The position numbers and the translations under genes are program-made. Shown here one piece after another: positions 56,974 through 64,000 of a DNA stretch of 64,000 nucleotides. Source of the stretch: Channallabes apus (Eukaryota; Chordata; Actinopteri; Siluriformes; Clariidae). Position 1 is the first letter of the stretch. Every line of letters starts with the position of its first letter. Under the pieces are notes generated by a model. The model was given only the letters and a program-made list of their open reading frames with translations, searched no databases and had not been told where the DNA came from. Location of the stretch: the NCBI GenBank assembly GCA_030522415.1, contig CM060108.1:53236452-53300451 (forward strand), read 5' to 3'.

Positions 56974-59934
56974 GTGTCTGTTCCCCGAATACTGAGAAAA
57001 AATAATAAATTTGTTAAATTTGCCCGAAACAATCTGATAACCATAAAACCAGAAAAAGGCAAAATAAGTAGTCAAAATCCACCTCTAAAGTTTGGACTAC
57101 TCAACATTAGATCCCTTGCGCCTAAAGCACTTATTGTTAATGAAATTATCTCAGATTATTGCCTTGATGCATTCTGTCTCACCGAAACCTGGCTTAAACC
57201 AAATGAATATTTTGGTCTGAATGAGTCTACTCCGTCAGGATATTTCTGTAAGCACGAGCCCCGTCTAATTGGTCGCGGTGGTGGTGTCGCCACTATCTAC
57301 AATGATGTACTAACTGTTACTCAGAAAATAAGGCCCGGGTTTAATTCATTTGAAGTGCTTATCATTAATGTTGCACTAAATGAAATACGTAATAAACCCT
57401 TGCTATATTTTACCCTGGCCACCGTGTACAGACCCCCGGGGCCATATGGCGATTTTCTTAAAGAATTTGGACATCTGCTATCAGACCTATTGGTTAACTC
57501 TGACAAAGTGTTGATAGTAGGAGATTTTAACATTCATGTAGATGATGCTAACGACGCTTTAGCACTCACATTTATGGATTTACTAAATTCCTTTGGGGTG
57601 AAACAAAATATAATTGGAGCAACTCACCGCTTTAATCATACGCTAGATTTAATTATATCCCATGGTATAGATGTCTCTAATATAGAGATCATACCTCAAA
57701 GTGATGATATCACAGATCATCACCTCCTGACATATACTCTACCCGTAGAACAGATTAGCTGTGTCTCCCCACGTTATCAATCTGTTAGAAATATGAATCC
57801 CACTACTAAAGACAGATTCACAAGTAATCTGCCGGATCTGTCCCAATTTCTTATTAGACCCCTAAATGCAGATGATCTAGATGAAGTGACTAGCAGCATG
57901 GGCACTATTTTTACCAGTACATTAGACATTGTTGCTCCCATCAGATTAAAAAAAGTCAGAGATAAAACACTTGCACCGTGGTACAACAGTCATACTCGCG
58001 CCCTAAAGAGAGCAACCTGTAACCTCGAGCGAAAATGGAGGAAAACTAAATTAGAAGTTTTTCGAATTGCGTATAAAGACAATATGTGCAGCTATAGACA
58101 GGCTCTAAAAACTGCTAGGACTGAGCATCTTAGCCAACTGATAGCAAGAAACCAAAACAATCCCAGGTTCTTATTTAGTACAGTGGCTCGCCTAACAAAA
58201 CCTAAGATGCCCGCAGAGAGTCTCCCATCACAGTTTAGAAGTGAAGACTTTATGGACTTCTTTAATGAAAAAATCAATAATATCAGGAAGAAAATAATGG
58301 AGGTTCAACCTCTAATAGTATCTCACGATCCAGTTCAGCCTATAGCTTCACATTTAGATTTTCACTGCTTTACAGGTATAGGACAGGAAGAGCTGTATAA
58401 ACTTATCACCTCGGCTAAATCAACAACGTGCCTGTTAGACCCAATCCCAACCAGATTTTTAAAGGAAGTGATGCTTACGGTTGGAGAGCCACTTCTAAAC
58501 ATTATTAATTCTTCATTACATCTAGGTCACGTCCCGAAACCTTTCAAGTTAGCAGTTATTAAGCCGCTTCTTAAAAAATCTAAGTTGGACGCGAATGAAA
58601 TAACAAATTACAGACCGATTTCAAACCTTCCGTTCATATCAAAAATACTAGAAAAAGTAGTATCAGCTCAAATTTGCACATTCTTGCAGGATAACAACAT
58701 CCTTGAAGAATTTCATTCAGGTTTCAGGCCCCATCATAGCACAGAAACTGCACTAGTTAAGATTACAAACGACTTGTTTTTAGCTTCAGACCAAGGCTGC
58801 ATCTCATTGCTAGTCCTGCTCGATCTTAGTGCTGCATTCGACACTATAGATCATAATATTCTCATATATCGCTTACAAAATTATATAGGTATTCAGGGAC
58901 AGGCATTAAAATGGTTTAGATCTTACCTGTCTGATCGCTACCATTTTGTAGATCTAAATGGAGAACCGTCTGGTGTAATGCCAGTGAAATATGGGGTCCC
59001 ACAAGGGTCAGTTTTAGGACCTCTGTTGTTCTCAATATACATGCTTCCCTTGGGTAACATCATTAGAAGACATGGGATTAGTTTCCATTGTTATGCTGAT
59101 GATACCCAATTATATATCTCAACTAAACCAGACGAAATACCTAAGTTGTCTAGATTAACTGAGTGTGTCCAGGACATAAAAGATTGGATGACCAATAACT
59201 TTCTTTTATTAAATTCAGATAAGACAGAGATATTACTTATTGGCCCAAAAACCAGCACACAACAGCTTTCACAATTCAGCCTGCGCTTAGAAGGATGTAC
59301 TGTTACTACCAGCTCAGCAGTAAAAGATCTGGGAGTAATATTAGACAGTAACTTGTCTTTTGAAAATCACATTTCAAATATCACAAAAACAGCCTTTTTC
59401 CATCTTCAAAATATTGCTAAACTTAGGAACATCTTATCCATATCTGATGCAGAAAAACTAGTTCATGCATTCATGACCTCCAGACTGGACTATTGTAATG
59501 CATTACTAGGTGGTTGTCCTGCATCCTCAATGAACAAGCTTCAGTTAATCCAAAATGCAGCTGCCAGGGTTCTCACTAGATCCAGAAAATATGATCATAT
59601 AACCCCAATATTATCATCCCTGCACTGGCTACCTTTTCAGTTTAGAATAAATTACAAAATAGTATTACTTACATACAAGGCCTTAAATGGTTTAGCTCCC
59701 ACATACCTAACCAGTCTTCTGATGCGCTACAATCCACCACGCGCCTTAAGATCACAAAGCTCCGGACTTCTGGTAGTTCCCAGAATTTCAAAATCTACAA
59801 AAGGGGGTAGGGCATTTTCATATTTAGCTCCAACGCTTTGGAATAGCCTTCCAGACAGTGTTCGGGGAGCAGACACGGTTTCTCAGTTCAAAAGTAGTCT
59901 CAAGACGCATCTTTTTAATCTGGCATACACATAA
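56974..59934 (+). CDS. L2 ORF2: endonuclease-reverse transcriptase, intact
   Basis: The uninterrupted frame is 987 codons including the stop; it is also open upstream of the GTG at 56974 ([13 protein letters not shown]), so translation may begin earlier. The endonuclease domain has [30 protein letters not shown] (Glu), [33 protein letters not shown] and a final [10 protein letters not shown] (His). The RT domain has [69 protein letters not shown] and [11 protein letters not shown]. The C-terminus [20 protein letters not shown] through HLFNLAYT is complete. All catalytic residues that I can place are present, so this copy could still be active in cis or trans. Confidence 0.92.
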   Translation: MSVPRILRKNNKFVKFARNNLITIKPEKGKISSQNPPLKFGLLNIRSLAPKALIVNEIISDYCLDAFCLTETWLKPNEYFGLNESTPSGYFCKHEPRLIGRGGGVATIYNDVLTVTQKIRPGFNSFEVLIINVALNEIRNKPLLYFTLATVYRPPGPYGDFLKEFGHLLSDLLVNSDKVLIVGDFNIHVDDANDALALTFMDLLNSFGVKQNIIGATHRFNHTLDLIISHGIDVSNIEIIPQSDDITDHHLLTYTLPVEQISCVSPRYQSVRNMNPTTKDRFTSNLPDLSQFLIRPLNADDLDEVTSSMGTIFTSTLDIVAPIRLKKVRDKTLAPWYNSHTRALKRATCNLERKWRKTKLEVFRIAYKDNMCSYRQALKTARTEHLSQLIARNQNNPRFLFSTVARLTKPKMPAESLPSQFRSEDFMDFFNEKINNIRKKIMEVQPLIVSHDPVQPIASHLDFHCFTGIGQEELYKLITSAKSTTCLLDPIPTRFLKEVMLTVGEPLLNIINSSLHLGHVPKPFKLAVIKPLLKKSKLDANEITNYRPISNLPFISKILEKVVSAQICTFLQDNNILEEFHSGFRPHHSTETALVKITNDLFLASDQGCISLLVLLDLSAAFDTIDHNILIYRLQNYIGIQGQALKWFRSYLSDRYHFVDLNGEPSGVMPVKYGVPQGSVLGPLLFSIYMLPLGNIIRRHGISFHCYADDTQLYISTKPDEIPKLSRLTECVQDIKDWMTNNFLLLNSDKTEILLIGPKTSTQQLSQFSLRLEGCTVTTSSAVKDLGVILDSNLSFENHISNITKTAFFHLQNIAKLRNILSISDAEKLVHAFMTSRLDYCNALLGGCPASSMNKLQLIQNAAARVLTRSRKYDHITPILSSLHWLPFQFRINYKIVLLTYKALNGLAPTYLTSLLMRYNPPRALRSQSSGLLVVPRISKSTKGGRAFSYLAPTLWNSLPDSVRGADTVSQFKSSLKTHLFNLAYT

Positions 59935-60504
59935 CTCATCCCATAATCTCATACTCCAGTACACCTATACCGAATGGCAACTATGCTAATTCTCCCCATC
60001 TGTTCTGTATTTCTCTACCCATCCCGAGGCATTGGGAGATTTTGCCAGCTTCAGTAGACGAAGGCCGACCCTGCGAGATTCCTGAGGCATCCAGAGAAGG
60101 ACCAGCTCCAGCTGGATTCAGCTTTATGATGGTTGGAGCTACACATGCTGCTCCTGTGCTTCCAGTGATCCAGACCTCATCTGCCCTCTGCACCTACTGA
60201 CTCGTCCCTATGCTGAACTGGTCTTCATGTCAATTTAAATCATTTCTGTCATATTGAATTTTCACCTGCACAACACACAAGATGTTATATCATTTCTATC
60301 TGTTATCACCCAAATGAGGATGGGTTCCCTGTTGAGTCTGGTTCCTCTCAAGGTTTCTTCCTAATTCCATCTCAGGGAGTTTTTCCTTGCCACCGTCGCC
60401 GTCACCCTTGGCTTGCTCATCAGAGAAATTTCATTCATTCGTCTCATTATTATTATCTGCACATTTTTCTCACACATCCACACTTCCAATTATTTTCTTT
60501 TCTA

Positions 60505-60584
60505 TAATTATTATTTTTATTATTATTTTTTTTAATTAATTAATTAATTAATTAATTTATTTATTTATTTATTTATTTATTTAC

Positions 60585-60630
<46 letters not shown>

Positions 60631-60645
60631 TATTTCATTTTTTTT
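60505..60645. repeat. AT-rich microsatellite inside L2 3' UTR
   Basis: (TTAA)n, (TTTA)n and (TTA)n runs are clustered here; the other L2 3' UTRs in this window lack them. Confidence 0.9.
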
Positions 60646-60740
60646 GTTAAATTTCTTAAATTTTTGTGAAGCTGCTTTGAGACAATGACCATTGTTAAAA
60701 GCGCTATATAAATAAAATTGAATTGAATTGAATTGAACTG

Positions 60741-61455
60741 ACTATGGACTATTAACAAGTGTTAACAATATGATAATGACCTCATATCATCCCACTAATG
60801 GATAGATGCTGACTTATAGACATTGTCTGTAGATATAGACATATGGCCCAACTGCACTTTCTCACATGCAAAGGTATAGTGTAGCCAAAGCACACCGGCA
60901 TGAAGCTCCAATTTTGTCTCTCCAAATGAAGAGAAATAATATTTGCATAATCTGACTGTAATTAACACACATTTACAGCTTTTTGAAGACATCAATCACA
61001 CACAAAAGCTACATGCAAATGCACCCCCATTAAACAGTATGGGCAGTAATAAAGTATTATCCAGTGGGATAAGTGGGAAATATGCCAGTATTTACAGTGG
61101 CATTAACATATTTGAGTAATAATATATTTATTATATACTTTTTATATTCACATTAATTAGACACGGCAATTCATAAAACACTCGAAGAGTAATAAACATG
61201 ATTAAGAGAAAATTGCACATCTGCATGTGCAAGAGAGGGAGAGAGAGAGAGAAATTCACAATCAAACATTCAGCACGATCTCACTTTATATTCAGGATTT
61301 TTATTTTTAATTTTCTTTGCTTATCCAGTTCTTTTGTATTAATAATGAAGTATTATTATTATTATTATTATTATTATCTTTCCTTCTTCAGTAGTTTTCA
61401 TCCCTAGTGTCACTTTATGTTTGACTACACAGTTACATATGTGTTTTTTTTAAAT
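60741..61455. other. Intron, nothing recognised
   Basis: AT-rich intronic DNA with an (ATT)n run at 61349-61377. Confidence 0.5.
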
Positions 61456-62484
61456 CTACAGTCTTATGCAAAAGTTTAGACACCCCTTGATAAATATATG
61501 ATTAGTGATTTTTTAAGTGAAAAGATGTTAACACAGTCTTCTCTTGGAAATGAAAAAAAAAGCACAATATTTTCAGCAAACATTGATGTGAACAGGGAAA
61601 GGACATTGAGAGAGTGGACTCTTATGAATATTTGGGTGTTCATCTGAACAGTAAGTTGGACTGGACAGACACAGACGCAATCTATAAAAAAGGACAGAGC
61701 AGGCTTTTTCTGTTGAGGAAACTAAGGTCTTTTGGAATCCAGGGAGCACTACTGAAGACCTTTTTGACTCTGTGGTGGCCTCAGCCATCTTCCATGGAGT
61801 GGTATGTTGGTGCATCAGCATCTCTACTGCTAACAGGAAGAGAATGGACAAGCTGGTAAATAAGGCCAGCTCAGTTCTAGGGATTCCTCTGAACAATGTA
61901 CAGGAGGTGGGAGAAATGAGGATGGTAGCTAAGCTATCATCAATGCTGAAGAATGACTCTTATCTCTTTACAAAATAGTTACATCTCTTGCAGCTCCTTT
62001 AATGAAGTACCAAAGGTAGCTACCAAAGGTCTTTGCTCCTTGCTGAGATTCGACTGTACAATCATAGCTGCTCCCTGTAAACTGCCGCTCCATGTTTTGC
62101 ACTGTTGTATACTGTTTTATAATGTTACAATAACAATTTTTTTTTACAATACTTACACTATCTTGAATATAATAATACTATCTTACAATACAGTATAATA
62201 TCTTAAATTTGTGTGCAATAACACCATTTTTAAACTGCAATATTATCCTAGTGCAATTTATTGCAACAGAACTGCGCAATAACATCATTTTAAACTGTGC
62301 AATATTACCCTTGTGAAATTTGTTGGACATTGTGCAATTTGTTTGAAAGTGTAACTATTGTACTGTTGTTTTTTCTTTTTCACTTGTATTTATACACTGT
62401 ACTGTCACTATTTTTTTATTTGCACAATTCTTTTCTTTGCTGCTACAACAAAGAAATTTCATCTCTGTGGGATGAATAAAATTA

Positions 62485-62521
<37 letters not shown>

Positions 62522-62525
62522 AATT
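61456..62525 (+). mobile_element. LINE 3' end with (ATCTT)n tail, next to a TIR-like scrap
   Basis: 'cttatgcaaaagtttagaca' at 61461 resembles the terminal repeat of a fish DNA transposon. From 61594 the C-terminal part of a Rex1-group RT is readable: VDSYEYLGVHLNSKLDWT, KKGQSRLFLLRKLRSFGI, then with a frameshift NRKRMDKLVNKASSVLGIPL. A 3' UTR and an (ATCTT)n tail at 62480-62518 follow. Confidence 0.7.
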
Positions 62526-62784
62526 TCACACCAAGCCCAAAAAAGGCTGTAAGGAGCCATTAGCCATTAGTCATTACCCATCTCTTTTGAGCAGAAGTTT
62601 TAACAAGTTTGCATTGGTGTAGATTCTGTAACAAACTCAACACAGTGGAATGAGGTTATGACATAGCACTGACTCTCAGGCAGCATGCATGAACAAATTC
62701 TTTATATTAAAATGAAATAAAAATCTGTTTTTAACTCTGTCTAGCCTGAGTAGCTGTAATCAATGTTTAGACTTTAGTTCTTAC

Positions 62785-62855
62785 CTTCCATTTGTAACCA
62801 GGACGGACTTTTGGGATAAATAAGCCATCAAACAGATGAGAGAATGGACCATGAC
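62785..62855 (-). CDS. samhd1: SAMHD1-like exon (GHGPFSHLFDG)
   Basis: Acceptor 'ttattcacag', donor GGAAG|GTAAGA. It begins with two bases of the Gly codon directly after the HD-Leu, then HGPFSHLFDGLFIPKVRPGY and KWK. The two His (human H210 and H215 equivalents) are present; the HD dipeptide itself is encoded by the exon beyond the window. Confidence 0.92.
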
Positions 62856-62859
62856 CTGT

Positions 62860-63716
62860 GAATAAAGGTGAACATATTTTTAGGCATTTCTTGTTTTTCT
62901 TTGAAAATACAGAAATTGTGCATGCTCTTTAAAATAAAGTGAAAAAAATCACAGATCACTCCTTCCACCATGAAGTACTGTACATTCTTAACTCCTACAG
63001 TAGAAGCCACTTAAAAGTTCCTGGCCCATGTAACTGGCATGAGAACAAAGTTCAAATGACGTGCCACTGGAAGTTGGATGGCATGATTCCCCCTCCCTCA
63101 CTCTCCTGGCAGAAAGGCAGGTCAAGATTTCACAGTAAACATGTTCATTTATTCATTTACCTGGTGCCACCAATAGATGGTGTGCTTTGTTCTCAAGAAC
63201 ACGTTAACATAAGTCAGCGATTTACCTGTGCTAAGTTGCAATCACATGATTTTAAAAGACAAAAGGACGCTAAAGCTTCGGAAATACTATTAATGTCGTT
63301 ATTTAAAAAGCTGCATTACCCGAGAAACTTATAAGAAGAGTGTATGTGCCCTCCTAAAATGCCTTCAGAGTGTTGTCTGGATTAAGATTAATTTAGCATT
63401 TATTTATTTTTCGGGTAAGGTTATTTTTGAATATAATGTGAGGCAGTCCACGAAAAACACAAGCTGAGGCTAGATTTACAGGTGAAGTGTTTAACAGTTA
63501 ATGAGTAGGGCCACTTCAATACTGAGTAAGTTATAGTTTGGCTACAGAGTTGCACTAATGCTTATATATGCTTGTTATATCGCTTAACTTATTTGTATGA
63601 AAAGCGCATAAAGTAAATGAAAAGTTAATTTATTGCAGACATTAATAGAGACAGACAGTGGCTAACGCTAACAAAGATCAATGGTTAACATTAGCACAGG
63701 CAGTTTATTAACATTC
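62860..63716. other. Intron, no exon recognised
   Basis: Searched on the - strand for the expected preceding SAMHD1 exon (CHDLG) without success; it should lie beyond the right edge. A 131-codon + frame at 62939 matches nothing recognised. Confidence 0.5.
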
Positions 63717-64000
63717 TGTGAGGGTTCGCCACTAGAGGGCACTGTTTTGTTTTTAGACTAAGTTTCCCAGAAGGCACCTCGGTCAGGTAATACGGGTGCT
63801 CACCTGAACCGAGGTAACTCATTAGTTTCGTTATAAATAGCTGTTTGTTCTGGGAAACTGGGTCAAGCATTAATATTACGGATTATGTTAAGTGGGCATT
63901 TGTTTTGTATTGTTTGCTTTAGTTGGCATTTGGTTTATGGACCCATTTGAGTTAAGTTTACATCTGTTTTGATTAAGTATGCATTGTTAATGTCTCCTTG
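63717..64000 (+). mobile_element. LTR of the same family, cut by the window edge
   Basis: TGTGAGGGTTCGCCACTAG begins at 63717 and matches the LTR at 50830 through its nested inverted repeat and TATA box (63832). Whether it is solo or part of a full element cannot be seen. Confidence 0.8.

Larger units (their letters stand above)
55800..60740 (+). mobile_element. Near full-length L2-clade LINE
   Basis: A CpG-rich 5' region is followed by a broken ORF1 (55965-56880), an intact ORF2 (to 59934) and a 0.8-kb 3' UTR ending 'ataaaattgaattgaattg'. The 5' border is uncertain. It lies in the 12.4-kb SAMHD1 intron, antisense to that gene. The 3' end copy at 8168-8742 is the same subfamily. Confidence 0.9.
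35538..62855 (-). other. samhd1: SAMHD1-like gene, 3' part (11 exons)
   Basis: Eleven consecutive exons with GT/AG borders and matching phases encode a SAMHD1-type protein from just after the HD dipeptide to the stop. SAMHD1 is a GTP/dGTP-activated tetrameric enzyme that cleaves dNTPs to nucleoside and triphosphate; it controls nucleotide pools and restricts retroelements and viruses. In order: GHGPFSHLFDG (HD-domain His pair), [35 protein letters not shown] ([13 protein letters not shown], equivalents of human D311, K312, Y315), [25 protein letters not shown] (R366, H370, Y374 equivalents), AIDDMVAYTKLT, RNLYKCVG, ADDFIIT, DYGKKKENPIEDVYFY, the RIRVYCKK helix, and a tail with TPLK. Introns are crowded with transposons: 12.4 kb before the second exon listed here, 7.7 kb before the last. 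The start codon lies outside the window. A fish paralog of SAMHD1 is possible. Confidence 0.9.

Noticed and set aside
63040..63330. Search for the preceding SAMHD1 exon with the HD dipeptide
   Set aside because: No matching codons or acceptor/donor pair on the - strand in 62860-64000; it must lie beyond the window.

Overview
The window is intron-rich, repeat-laden DNA from a ray-finned fish, most likely an ostariophysan such as a catfish or characin. The evidence is two vertebrate genes with canonical GT/AG introns, many teleost-type Tc1, hAT, L2, RTE and Rex1-like elements, tRNA-derived SINEs and long (TG)n, (GATA)n and GAT-rich tracts. The order-level guess rests on repeat style only. No bacterial-type operon, CRISPR array or rRNA is present.

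Two host genes can be read exon by exon. On the + strand at about 15.18-19.56 kb is a complete HIGD1A-like gene (100 residues, three coding exons, a CpG-rich first exon and a poly(A) signal). On the - strand, from 62.86 kb down to about 35.54 kb, lie eleven consecutive exons of a SAMHD1-like dNTP triphosphohydrolase gene, from just after the HD dipeptide to the stop codon; its 5' exons lie beyond the right edge. A third host trace at 0.98-1.33 kb is two exons resembling the fish SAMD3-like family, cut off by a retrotransposon.

Almost everything else is mobile-element sequence. From 1.4 to 15 kb: a broken Rex1-like LINE, the endonuclease half of an RTE LINE, SINEs, an L2 3' end and two decayed Tc1 copies. 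From 19.8 to 31.5 kb: LINE and Tc1 fragments, a 396-bp long-TIR MITE and an L2 copy with one stop codon in its reverse-transcriptase frame. From 31.95 to 34.84 kb: a solo LTR swollen by a minisatellite of about 45 units. From 36.5 to 43.9 kb: a hAT element (8-bp target duplication) in the last SAMHD1 intron, itself invaded by an L2 fragment and by a young gypsy element with 734-bp LTRs. From 44.1 to 46.5 kb: two L2 fragments in inverted order and a Tc1 scrap. From 50.4 to 62.8 kb, one 12.4-kb SAMHD1 intron: a solo LTR, an RTE copy, a TTAA-flanked element, an internally deleted Tc1, a full-length-looking L2 with an intact 986-codon ORF2, and a LINE 3' end. A third copy of the LTR family begins at 63.72 kb and runs off the window.

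The points most worth following up are: a gypsy element that lost protease and reverse transcriptase yet keeps one open frame fusing Gag to RNase H and integrase, with nearly identical LTRs; its sense position in the SAMHD1 intron just before the exon carrying the probable CDK phosphosite; an LTR family with a nested inverted repeat whose arms show paired compensatory changes; and a candidate alternative first exon inside the large SAMHD1 intron.
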